A stretch of 7,471 bases of DNA from positions 1-7,471 of the forward strand of contig SOKS01000156.1 of the NCBI GenBank assembly GCA_004375725.1. Direction: 5' to 3'. Below are positions 1 to 6,014 of the stretch, one piece after another. The DNA is from Dehalococcoidia bacterium (GTDB taxonomy: Bacteria > Chloroflexota > Dehalococcoidia > Dehalococcoidales > RBG-16-60-22). Positions within the stretch are counted from its first letter, which is position 1, and every line of letters begins with the position of its first letter. The notes under the pieces are model-generated. The model did no database searches. It was not told the origin of the DNA and saw nothing but the letters and a program-made list of their open reading frames with translations. The position numbers and the translations under genes were made by a program.

Positions 1-248
1 GAACTGTCACGGCTTTCAGCACCATCGTGGCGCAAGCATACATCGTCGACCAGACTCCAGCCGAAAATCGCTCCACAGCGCTCGGCTTCTACTTCTTCGG
101 CAGCATGGAAGGCACTGGAATATTGACTCCATTACTGGGTTACTCTATCGACCGTTTCGGCTTTCCTACGAGCTTCACCATCAGCAGCGCGGCCATCGCG
201 GCCACACTTGTCGTCTGCTCTTCAATCCTGTGGCTGAGCCGGAGGTAA
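1..248 (+). CDS. MFS-type transporter, C-terminal end (partial)
   Basis: The reading frame is open from base 3 at the left edge to a TAA at 246-248, so only the last 81 residues or so are present and the true start lies outside the window. The GTG at base 27 is internal, because the frame continues upstream of it. The segment DQTPAENRSTALGFYFFGS is typical of the loop and following helix in the second half of major facilitator superfamily permeases. It is followed by a short loop (GYSIDRFGF) and a final hydrophobic helix (SSAAIAATLVVCSSILWL) ending in basic residues at the cytoplasmic face. At least two membrane segments are visible. The substrate cannot be told from this fragment. A hairpin follows the stop. 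The family call is reasonably firm; the function is unknown. Confidence 0.7.
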   Translation, partial: TVTAFSTIVAQAYIVDQTPAENRSTALGFYFFGSMEGTGILTPLLGYSIDRFGFPTSFTISSAAIAATLVVCSSILWLSRR

Positions 249-286
249 CGGTGCTGGGGTCAGAAGCGCCGCCCTTATTTTCTTAT
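249..286 (+). terminator. Possible rho-independent terminator after the MFS gene
   Basis: A 7-bp stem pairs CGGTGCT (249-255) with AGCGCCG (265-271), with one T-G wobble and a 9-nt loop. After three C residues comes a T-rich run (TTATTTTCTTAT). It starts immediately after the transporter stop codon. The stem is short and the T tract is displaced by CCC, so it may be a weak terminator. Confidence 0.45.
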
Positions 287-300
287 GCTCCTTATTCTCC

Positions 301-306
301 TATAAT
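301..306 (+). promoter_or_regulatory. Possible -10 element for the yjbQ-like gene
   Basis: A perfect TATAAT lies 20 bp upstream of the ATG at 327. No good -35 is found at 16-18 bp spacing (the region is TTTTCT-like). A start near 313 would leave a leader of only about 14 nt carrying the SD AGGAGG (313-318). This is a weak call resting on the -10 alone. Confidence 0.3.
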
Positions 307-326
307 CTACTCAGGAGGAAAATAAG

Positions 327-743
327 ATGGTCATCACCAAGAATATCAGCCTGCAGACAAAGGGGGATTGTGACATTATAGACATTACGACGCAGGTGCA
401 GCAGCAGCTTTCCGAAGCAGGGGTAAACGATGGCACCGTTACGGTATTTATCACCGGCTCAACGGCGGGCGTAACCACCATTGAAAACGAGCCCGGCCTC
501 ATCGCCGACTTCAAAGCCATGTGGGAGCGGGTTATCCCGAAAAATGGGGAATACCGGCATGACCGCGCCTGGGGGGAGGGCAATGGCTATTCCCACGTCC
601 GTGCCTCGCTGCTGGGAGCGTCGCTGGTGGTCCCGTTCAACGATAAAAGATTATCACTGGGAACGTGGCAGCAACTCGTGGTGGTGGACTTTGACAATCG
701 GCCGAGGTCAAGACAGGTCTTACTGCAGATTACGGGAGAGTAA
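327..743 (+). CDS. YjbQ/UPF0047 family protein (secondary thiamine-phosphate synthase type)
   Basis: The gene encodes 138 residues, the usual length for this family. The ATG at 327 has AGGAGG at 313-318, 8 nt upstream. Family hallmarks are visible: TGSTAGVTTIENEPG (about residues 43-57), the central GNGYSHVRASLLGAS segment, the LSLGTWQQLVVVDFDNRPRSR signature (about 109-129) and a closing beta strand. E. coli YjbQ has a weak thiamine-phosphate synthase activity, and the physiological role of the family is unresolved. The protein is soluble and family members form trimers. The loop before LGTWQ reads FNDKRLS, where many members have a glycine. The first motif has GSTAG rather than the HTTA form, a variant I associate with archaeal-type members from memory. 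It converges on rpsT with 8 bp between stops. Nothing nearby points to thiamine metabolism. Confidence 0.88.
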   Translation: MVITKNISLQTKGDCDIIDITTQVQQQLSEAGVNDGTVTVFITGSTAGVTTIENEPGLIADFKAMWERVIPKNGEYRHDRAWGEGNGYSHVRASLLGASLVVPFNDKRLSLGTWQQLVVVDFDNRPRSRQVLLQITGE

Positions 744-751
744 TAAGGGGT

Positions 752-1150
752 CTATTGGCGCTTCTTTTTCTTCTCTGCCTTCGGTTTCTTCTCTGCCTTC
801 GGTTTCTTCTCCGCCGCCTCTTCCTTCTCTTCCGCCCCTTCCGCCTCAGCCACCTCTTCCTCAACAACTTCCGCGGCGGAAGCTTGCGCCTGAACCTGGT
901 TGAGTTTCTTCATCAACCGCGACTTGCGACGGGCGGCATTGCTGGGATGGATAATCCCTTTCTCCGCGGCTCTATCCAGGGCACTTATCGACTCCGCTAC
1001 CGCCGCCTGGGCAGACTCAATCTCACCAGCGAAGATAAGCTTTTCCGCCCTGGTGATGAAAGTTTTCGCCCGGCTGCCAACCGCGCGATTTCTCAACTGT
1101 CGCTTTTCCGAGTTCCGCGCCTGCTTTTGCGCCTGCTTAATCTTTGGCAA
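752..1150 (-). CDS. rpsT: 30S ribosomal protein S20 (bS20) with a long C-terminal tail
   Basis: S20 binds 16S rRNA early in 30S subunit assembly. The 132-residue product begins MPKIKQAQKQARNSEKRQLR and contains RAVGSRAKTF and HPSNAARRKSRLMKKLN, the standard S20 core of about 88 residues in helical hairpin form. Residues 89-132 are an extension beyond the usual 85-95 residue length. It has an Ala/Glu-rich acidic stretch (about 93-113), then repeated KKPKAE units ending KKKKRQ. The start chosen is the TTG at 1150 (rc of CAA 1148-1150), because AAGGAG (1158-1163) lies 7 nt from it; the in-frame TTG at 1156 would be only 1 nt away. Translation from 1150 also gives the N-terminus expected of the family. 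The gene follows the relA-type gene by 121 bp and has its own promoter candidate. Confidence 0.95.
   Translation of the reverse strand: MPKIKQAQKQARNSEKRQLRNRAVGSRAKTFITRAEKLIFAGEIESAQAAVAESISALDRAAEKGIIHPSNAARRKSRLMKKLNQVQAQASAAEVVEEEVAEAEGAEEKEEAAEKKPKAEKKPKAEKKKKRQ
767..802 (-). repeat. 18-bp tandem repeat inside the rpsT tail
   Basis: Two identical 18-bp units (767-784 and 785-802, TTTCTTCTCTGCCTTCGG on the + strand) are followed by a partial third copy at 803 that diverges after TTTCTTCTC. On the coding strand they encode the repeating lysine-rich KKPKAE pattern of the S20 tail. The units keep frame (18 = 6 codons), so slippage here would lengthen or shorten the tail without breaking the gene. 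Confidence 0.85.
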
Positions 1151-1157
1151 TATCAAT

Positions 1158-1163
1158 CTCCTT
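1158..1163 (-). promoter_or_regulatory. SD site that fixes the rpsT TTG start
   Basis: AAGGAG on the - strand is 7 nt upstream of the TTG at 1150 and only 1 nt from the alternative in-frame TTG at 1156. The spacing decides for 1150. Confidence 0.75.
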
Positions 1164-1245
1164 CAAATCATTCTGGTTAAATACTTCTGGAATATGCCCC
1201 TCAAAACGTCAGTCGGTACTTTTCCGAAATATATTCCAAAGTTAA

Positions 1246-1275
1246 ATATTAAGCTTAAATACAGATGCAAGTCAA
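1246..1275 (-). promoter_or_regulatory. Candidate promoter of rpsT
   Basis: On the - strand, TTGACT (1270-1275) and TAATAT (1246-1251) are separated by 18 bp. The -35 overlaps the stop codon of the upstream relA-type gene. The 5' leader would be about 90 nt and AT-rich. A perfect 10-bp palindrome, TTAAGCTTAA (1249-1258), overlaps the -10 region. It would let the abundant S20 message be made independently of the upstream gene. Confidence 0.6.
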
Positions 1276-3443
1276 GTTTTATCACCCTTTTGGGCCGATG
1301 CCTGGTCCCCCATGCGGACAATGCGCATCACGCCTTTAACCGACTCGATTTTCTTGAGGAGCCGGCTTAACTGGGCCAAACCCTGCGTTTCCATGGTAAG
1401 GTTCATGGTAACGGTATGGTCATCATGGTTGTGAGTGGCCATAGACGCAATGTTAACCTTCTCTTCGGCGACAACTATGGTAATATCACGCACCAGCCCC
1501 ACCCGGTCCCAGGCTTCAACCTTAACGTTAACCGGATACAGCGAGTCCGCTTGCCCCCACTCCACCGGTACCAGCCTGTCCTCCTCGTCCTCATGCAGGA
1601 CATTGTAACAATCCTCACGGTGAATGGTGACGCCGCGGCTGCGGGTGATGTAGCCAATAATTTTATCGCCCGGCACCGGATGGCAGCACTGGGCCAGATG
1701 GGTGACCAGATTGCCCACGCCCAGCACGTGTACCGTCGAGGGCACCGGCTTGCGCGGTGCTATTTCGGGAATAACCCTGGGTGTCTCCTGCTGCGCGGCC
1801 AGTTTTATCGCAATCTGATGCGTGGAAATTCCTCCGTAGCCAATGGCCGCCAGGAAATCTTCCGCATTGCTGAAGTTGCATAATTCCGCAAGTTTCTCAC
1901 GCTCAATGGTAATTCCCAGATGCCTCAGTTCCTTTTCCAAGATTTGGCGGCCGCGCTCGATGTTCTCCGTGCGCTCCTGTCTCTTGAACCACTGCCTTAT
2001 TTTTTCCTTGGCATGGGAAGTATGGACAAAACCGACATGGGGATTCAGCCAGTCGAGACTCGGGCCCTTTGCACCCTTGGTGGACATAATATCCACCACA
2101 TCGCCGTTTTTCAGCTCGTAGTCAAGCGGCATCAGTCGCCCGTTCACCTTGGCGCCGATGCAGCGGTGTCCGAGTTCGGTATGCACCCGGTAAGCAAAAT
2201 CAAGCGGTGTGGAGCCTCTCGGCAGGTCCTTGATATCCCCCTTTGGTGTGTAAACAAAGACCTGGTCAATGAAGATATCCGTTTTTACCGATTCCAGGAA
2301 CTCTTCCGACCCGCTCAGTTCACGGTGCCACTCGATAAGCTGGCGCAGCCAGCCGACTTTTTCTTCGAAGTGCAGGTCGGCCTTCTGCCCCTGCTTGTAA
2401 CGCCAGTGCGCCGCCATGCCGTACTCGTCATTGTAGTTCATCTCACGGGTTCTTATCTGGACTTCCAGTGGGGTGGTGCCAAAACACATGACTGCCGTAT
2501 GCAGCGACTGGTACCCATTCGGCTTTGGATTGGCAATGTAATCGTCAAACTCCTCGGGTATGGGGCGCCACAGGCTGTGGATGATGCCCACGACGCTGTA
2601 ACAGTCCGGTAGCGTGCTGACCAGCACCCTGAGCGCCAGAAGGTCATAGATATCGTTGAAGTCACGTCCCCGCTGCATTTTCTGGTTAATGCTGTATATA
2701 TGCTTGGGTCGGCCCGATAGCTCAGCTTTCAGGCCGACTTCGCCCAGCTCTTTCTTCAGTATGTCAATTACCTGGGTAATAAAGTTTTCCCGCTGCGTGC
2801 GACGTGCTGCCAGCAGGTTGACAATGCGGCGGAATTTCTCCGGTTCCAGATACTGAAAGGCCAGGTCTTCCAGTTGCCACTTAAGCTCCCATATTCCCAG
2901 GCGGTGGGCGAGCGGCGTATATATTTCCAGGGTTTCCTGCGCAATGCTGTGCTGCTTTTCCGGGGTCAGTGCCTCCAGAGTACGCATATTATGTAATCTG
3001 TCCGCCAGCTTGATAAATACCACACGGAGGTCCTCCGCCATAGCGACCAGCATTTTCCGCAGGTTTTCGGCCTGTGTTTCTCGTGGGGCTGTCCCGCCGG
3101 TCTGCCATGAGACCTTGCCGAGTTTGGTCACGCCGTCAACCAGTTTGCTTATCTCCGGCCCGAACTTCTCCTGTATCTTCTCGACGGGTATGCCGCAGTT
3201 CTCCGGCACATCATGCAGCAGCGCCGCAGCCAGAGAGGTGGCATCGAACTGGAGCCCGGCAAGTATGATTGCCGTCTGCACCGGGTGCTCCACATAAGGA
3301 TCACCCGACAGGCGCATCTGTCCCTGGTGCGCCTCGACGGCGAACTGATAAGCCTCTTCGACGACAGTAACTTTTTCTGCCGGAAGATATGCCTCCGCCT
3401 TCTCCTTCAGCTGGCTGAAACTCGTTACCCCAACAGTCGTCAC
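1272..3443 (-). CDS. relA: RelA/SpoT homologue (RSH), (p)ppGpp synthetase
   Basis: This 723-residue full-length RSH makes, and in bifunctional members degrades, the stringent-response alarmone (p)ppGpp from ATP and GDP/GTP. Domains in order: an HD hydrolase domain (about 25-190) with R44, H53, H77-D78, E81, D148 and N152; a synthetase domain (about 240-350) with GRPKHIYSI, PKPNGYQSLHT and the catalytic-type E327 in EVQIRT; a TGS domain (about 390-452); a helical region; a Cys-rich element (QCCHPVPGD, C586-C587, H608, C612); and an ACT domain (about 637-711). Three positions are odd. The hydrolase HDxxED motif reads HDVPEN (N82). The synthetase loop reads EFDD (298-301), the RelA-type EXDD form, not the RXKD of bifunctional Rel. 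The usually conserved MH after EVQIRT is M335-N336. The start is a GTG with GGGAGG at a long 12-nt spacing. It is transcribed divergently from the oxidoreductase gene. Confidence 0.95.
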   Translation of the reverse strand: MTTVGVTSFSQLKEKAEAYLPAEKVTVVEEAYQFAVEAHQGQMRLSGDPYVEHPVQTAIILAGLQFDATSLAAALLHDVPENCGIPVEKIQEKFGPEISKLVDGVTKLGKVSWQTGGTAPRETQAENLRKMLVAMAEDLRVVFIKLADRLHNMRTLEALTPEKQHSIAQETLEIYTPLAHRLGIWELKWQLEDLAFQYLEPEKFRRIVNLLAARRTQRENFITQVIDILKKELGEVGLKAELSGRPKHIYSINQKMQRGRDFNDIYDLLALRVLVSTLPDCYSVVGIIHSLWRPIPEEFDDYIANPKPNGYQSLHTAVMCFGTTPLEVQIRTREMNYNDEYGMAAHWRYKQGQKADLHFEEKVGWLRQLIEWHRELSGSEEFLESVKTDIFIDQVFVYTPKGDIKDLPRGSTPLDFAYRVHTELGHRCIGAKVNGRLMPLDYELKNGDVVDIMSTKGAKGPSLDWLNPHVGFVHTSHAKEKIRQWFKRQERTENIERGRQILEKELRHLGITIEREKLAELCNFSNAEDFLAAIGYGGISTHQIAIKLAAQQETPRVIPEIAPRKPVPSTVHVLGVGNLVTHLAQCCHPVPGDKIIGYITRSRGVTIHREDCYNVLHEDEEDRLVPVEWGQADSLYPVNVKVEAWDRVGLVRDITIVVAEEKVNIASMATHNHDDHTVTMNLTMETQGLAQLSRLLKKIESVKGVMRIVRMGDQASAQKGDKT

Positions 3444-3490
3444 GGTAGTGAAATGCCTCCCATCCCGACGATAATGCGGGCTCTCTCCTA

Positions 3491-3520
3491 AGTATAGCCC
3501 AAGGAAACTGAGTCTGTAAA
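3491..3520 (-). promoter_or_regulatory. Candidate promoter of the relA-type gene
   Basis: On the - strand, TTTACA (3515-3520) and TATACT (3491-3496) are separated by 18 bp. The predicted start near 3484 gives a leader of about 40 nt to the GTG at 3443. Both hexamers match consensus at five of six positions. Confidence 0.55.
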
Positions 3521-3560
3521 TCTATAAAATATCGATTATAATATTAAACCGCAAACAATA

Positions 3561-3588
3561 TTGACACAGAGGAAAATTGTGGTATACT
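3561..3588 (+). promoter_or_regulatory. Promoter of the aldehyde ferredoxin oxidoreductase gene
   Basis: TTGACA (3561-3566) and TATACT (3583-3588) are separated by 16 bp. The predicted start near 3595 leaves about 35 nt before the ATG at 3630, including a strong SD. An inverted repeat (TGGTAT 3580-3585 / ATACCA 3601-3606) straddles the -10 and start, and could be an operator. Confidence 0.75.
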
Positions 3589-3629
3589 TTCAATGCTTCA
3601 ATACCATCTAGTAAGGAGGTAACCTAAAG

Positions 3630-5375
3630 ATGAGCAAAATCCTGCGTGTTAACATGACCAATCTGACCGCTAAACTCGAGGACGTGCCCAGCAAATATCG
3701 ATTGATGGGCGGACGTGGCCTAACCTCAGCCGTTACCTCTGATGAGGTGCCGCCCACCTGTCATCCCCTGGGGCCAAACAACAAAGTTACTTACGCCCCT
3801 GGCATTGTGACCGGTAGCGGTGCCCCAACCGCCGGCCGTCTTTCCATTGGGGCCAAGTCTCCCCTGACGGGAACCATCAAGGAATCAAATGCCGGTGGTA
3901 TTGCCGCCGACAAGCTTGCCCGCATCGGCATAAAAGCCATTATCGTCGAAGGGCAGCCCAAGGAGAAGGGCAAGTTCTGGGTGCTCAAGGTCGATAAGAG
4001 TGGTGCGGAACTTATGCCCGCAGCTGCGGAATGGGTCGGCAAGGGCCTTTATGAAGCCTACCCCAAGATGCTCAAGAAGTTCGGCGACAAGGTGGGCATT
4101 ATCAGCATCGGCGTTGCCGGAGAGAAGCTGATGGCAATGTCCGGTATCTGTGTCAACGACCCGGAGAACCGTCCCAGCCGATATGCCGGCCGCGGTGGTC
4201 TCGGGGCGGTGATGGGCAGTAAAGGACTTAAAGCCATCGTGGTTGATGACGCCGGTGGTGCCAGTCTAGCGCTGGCCAATAAAGAGGCATTTGATACCGG
4301 GCGCAAGAAGATGACCGATGCCCTGCTCCAGCATGACATCACCAAGCCCGGCGGTGCACTTAACACCTACGGTACAGCCGTCTGCGTCGCTGTCATCAAC
4401 GAGGCCGGTGCCTTACCCACCCGCAACTTCAGCTCAGGACGCTTCGAAGGGGCGAGCAAGATTTCCGGCGAGATGATAAATGAGACCTGCAAGAAGCGCG
4501 GCGGCGTCGGCATGACCGGCCACCGGTGCAGCCCCGGCTGCATCATCCAGTGCTCCAACGTTTACCCGAAAGAAGACGGCACCGAGCTCGTCTCCTGCCA
4601 GGAGTATGAGTCGCTCTGGTCCTTCGGCGCCAACTGCGGCATTGACAGCCTGGATGTTATCGGTGAACTGATCCGGCTGTGCAATGACTACGGGGTGGAT
4701 ACCATCGAGGCCGGGGCGACCATCGGCGTGGCCATGGAAGCCGGACTGGCCAAGTTCGGAGACGGCAAGAAGGCCGTCGAGCTGATGCATGAGATTGGCA
4801 AGGGCACACTGCTCGGCCATATCCTCGGCGGCGGCACCGCGCTCACCGCGGATACCTTCGGCGTTGTCCGCTGCCCGACGGTCAAGAGACAGGCCATGCC
4901 GGCCTACGAGCCCAGGGCAATCAAGGGCATCGGCGTGACTTATGCCACCTCAACGATGGGCGCCGACCACACCGCGGGCTACACTATCGCCCCCGAGATA
5001 TTCGGTGTGAGTGGCAAGGTAGACCAGTTCATCGTGGAGAAGGCAGATATGTCGCGCAATTTCCAGTATGTTACTGCGTTCCTTGACGCCACTGGCCACT
5101 GCCTGTTCGTCTCCTTCGCCATCCTGGATATAGCCTCCGGCCTCGAGGGCATGGTAGAGGAGTGCAACGGCGTACTCGGCACCAACTGGACGGTGGATGA
5201 CATTGGCCGGATTGGCGGTGACATCGTCAAGAAGGAGCGCGCTTTCAATGAAGCCGCCGGCTTTGCCAAAGTCGATGACCGCGTGCCAGAGTTCATGAAG
5301 TACGAGAAGCTGCCACCGCACAACGTGGTCTTTGATGTGCCTGATGAGGTGCTGGATAAAGTCCACAATCCCTAG
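3630..5375 (+). CDS. Aldehyde ferredoxin oxidoreductase family protein (tungsten or molybdenum bis-pterin enzyme)
   Basis: The 581 residues match the usual AOR length of about 580-620. Members oxidise aldehydes to carboxylates with ferredoxin, or run in reverse, in the cytoplasm, using a W- or Mo-bispyranopterin and one [4Fe-4S] cluster. The N-terminal pterin-binding domain shows AGRLSIGAKSPLTGT, ESNAGG (85-90) and SRYAGRGGLGAVMGSKGLKA (183-201). Further hallmarks are LPTRNF (262-267), YEPRAIKGIGVTYATSTMGADH (426-447, with H447 near the metal by analogy to the Pyrococcus enzyme) and DATGHC (486-491). The cluster ligands are probably C300, C304, C308 and C491. The first three are spaced CX3CX3C, not the CX2CX3C of Pyrococcus AOR. 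The start ATG has AAGGAGGT (3613-3620) 9 nt upstream. A terminator follows, then MoaD-like genes that fit cofactor supply. The substrate is unknown. Confidence 0.93.
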   Translation: MSKILRVNMTNLTAKLEDVPSKYRLMGGRGLTSAVTSDEVPPTCHPLGPNNKVTYAPGIVTGSGAPTAGRLSIGAKSPLTGTIKESNAGGIAADKLARIGIKAIIVEGQPKEKGKFWVLKVDKSGAELMPAAAEWVGKGLYEAYPKMLKKFGDKVGIISIGVAGEKLMAMSGICVNDPENRPSRYAGRGGLGAVMGSKGLKAIVVDDAGGASLALANKEAFDTGRKKMTDALLQHDITKPGGALNTYGTAVCVAVINEAGALPTRNFSSGRFEGASKISGEMINETCKKRGGVGMTGHRCSPGCIIQCSNVYPKEDGTELVSCQEYESLWSFGANCGIDSLDVIGELIRLCNDYGVDTIEAGATIGVAMEAGLAKFGDGKKAVELMHEIGKGTLLGHILGGGTALTADTFGVVRCPTVKRQAMPAYEPRAIKGIGVTYATSTMGADHTAGYTIAPEIFGVSGKVDQFIVEKADMSRNFQYVTAFLDATGHCLFVSFAILDIASGLEGMVEECNGVLGTNWTVDDIGRIGGDIVKKERAFNEAAGFAKVDDRVPEFMKYEKLPPHNVVFDVPDEVLDKVHNP

Positions 5376-5397
5376 CAAGTAACCCGAATATGACCAC

Positions 5398-5435
5398 GAG
5401 CCCCCTTCGCCATCGCTGTGGAGGGGGCTTTCTTC
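5398..5435 (+). terminator. Rho-independent terminator after the oxidoreductase gene
   Basis: AGCCCCCT (5399-5406) pairs perfectly with AGGGGGCT (5422-5429). The stem extends inward through 5407-5410/5418-5421 with two wobble pairs, giving 12 pairs and a 7-nt loop. A T-rich tail (TTTCTTC) follows. It lies 23 bp after the stop codon. Confidence 0.85.
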
Positions 5436-5452
5436 ATCTGGTTAAAATACAG

Positions 5453-5458
5453 TATAAT
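5453..5458 (+). promoter_or_regulatory. Possible -10 of the moaD-like/hisS unit
   Basis: A perfect TATAAT lies 22 bp upstream of the ATG at 5481, directly behind the terminator. No convincing -35 is seen; the best at 16-bp spacing is TCTTCA (5431-5436). Without a promoter here the downstream genes, including hisS, would rely on read-through. Confidence 0.4.
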
Positions 5459-5480
5459 TAAAAATGACGAGGAACGGGCT

Positions 5481-5723
5481 ATGAACAAGGTTGAGATAAA
5501 GCTATTCGCGAGCTTGCGTAAGTATCACCCCAACTCCGGGGACAGTGAAGCCTTTACCATGGACCTAAACGATAAGACCAGCCTGGGTAACCTGATAGAC
5601 AAACTCAAAGTCCCCCGGCAGGAAATAGGCGTGCTCATGGTTAACGGCACGTGGCAAAAGGAAAACTACCTCCTCCAGGATGAGGACCGGGTAGGACTCT
5701 TTCCGCTCATCGGTGGAGGATAA
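5481..5723 (+). CDS. MoaD/ThiS-like sulfur carrier with C-terminal Gly-Gly
   Basis: The 80-residue protein has a beta-grasp (ubiquitin-like) pattern: a first strand KVEIKLFASLRKYH, a helix TSLGNLIDKLKV, then VLMVNGTWQ, the LQDEDRVGLFP hallmark of MoaD, and the tail IGGG. In MoaD the terminal Gly-Gly is adenylated and converted to a thiocarboxylate that donates sulfur to molybdopterin synthase. Here it probably serves the pterin cofactor of the oxidoreductase just upstream. The ATG at 5481 is chosen over a GTG at 5418 because GAGGA (5469-5473) sits 7 nt upstream, and because the 5418 start would place coding sequence inside the terminator hairpin. A ThiS-type role, or a tungsten-enzyme-specific carrier, cannot be excluded. 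Confidence 0.85.
   Translation: MNKVEIKLFASLRKYHPNSGDSEAFTMDLNDKTSLGNLIDKLKVPRQEIGVLMVNGTWQKENYLLQDEDRVGLFPLIGGG
5715..5720 (+). promoter_or_regulatory. SD for the second moaD-like gene, inside Gly codons of the first
   Basis: GGAGGA falls in the last two Gly codons (GGA GGA) of the upstream gene, 6 nt before the ATG at 5727. This placement favours the ATG over the TTG at 5724 and suggests translational coupling. Confidence 0.7.
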
Positions 5724-5726
5724 TTG

Positions 5727-6002
5727 ATGATTGAAGTACACCTTTACGGGAAACTACGCCGCTTTACTGATAACCAGGACCCCTCCCGGGATTCCATTAT
5801 TACTGCTCCCGTTAGAGATGGCGACTCAATTGAAAGCATTGTGCAGCGCATCGGCATACCGCCTGAGGAGCTGGGCAACAATATTTTTCTCAATGGTGAA
5901 TATTCAGCACTGAAAAGAAAGGTAAGCGATGGAGATCGCCTGGGCATCTTCCCAGATGATATGCAACTCCTTTACAAGTGGTATTTTCATAAAGCTTCAT
6001 AG
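5727..6002 (+). CDS. MoaD/ThiS-like protein lacking the C-terminal Gly-Gly
   Basis: The 91-residue protein has the same beta-grasp plan as its neighbour: IEVHLYGKLRRF, the helix DSIESIVQRIGIPPEEL, NNIFLNGEY, then VSDGDRLGIFP, which aligns with QDEDRVGLFP of the first paralogue. After GIFP the sequence does not end in Gly-Gly but continues DDMQLLYKWYFHKAS. It therefore cannot form the usual C-terminal thiocarboxylate unless it is processed. It could be a regulatory or structural paralogue, or bind the oxidoreductase or MoaE without carrying sulfur. Only 3 bp separate it from the stop of the first gene and 12 bp from hisS, which fits one operon. The start is ATG 5727; the TTG immediately before it is an alternative. 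The family assignment is good; the function is unknown. Confidence 0.78.
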   Translation: MIEVHLYGKLRRFTDNQDPSRDSIITAPVRDGDSIESIVQRIGIPPEELGNNIFLNGEYSALKRKVSDGDRLGIFPDDMQLLYKWYFHKAS

Positions 6003-6014
6003 CACATCGGGTAA

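Noticed and set aside
481..903. 140-residue + frame rich in Ser/Pro/Leu
   Set aside because: It overlaps yjbQ in another frame and reads the S20 tail repeat backwards; the Pro/Ser run is a by-product of that repeat.
1920..2612. 230-residue open frame on the + strand
   Set aside because: It lies wholly antisense to the relA-type gene, whose protein is clearly real; no SD or recognisable motif.
3444..3629. Molybdenum-cofactor riboswitch or other leader RNA upstream of the oxidoreductase
   Set aside because: The predicted leader is only about 35 nt, too short for a riboswitch.
5418..5480. Longer N-terminus for the first MoaD-like protein from a GTG
   Set aside because: It would start inside the terminator hairpin, has no place in the MoaD fold, and the ATG at 5481 has a proper SD.
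6003..6014. T-box leader for hisS
   Set aside because: Only 12 bp separate hisS from the preceding gene; no room for a T-box.
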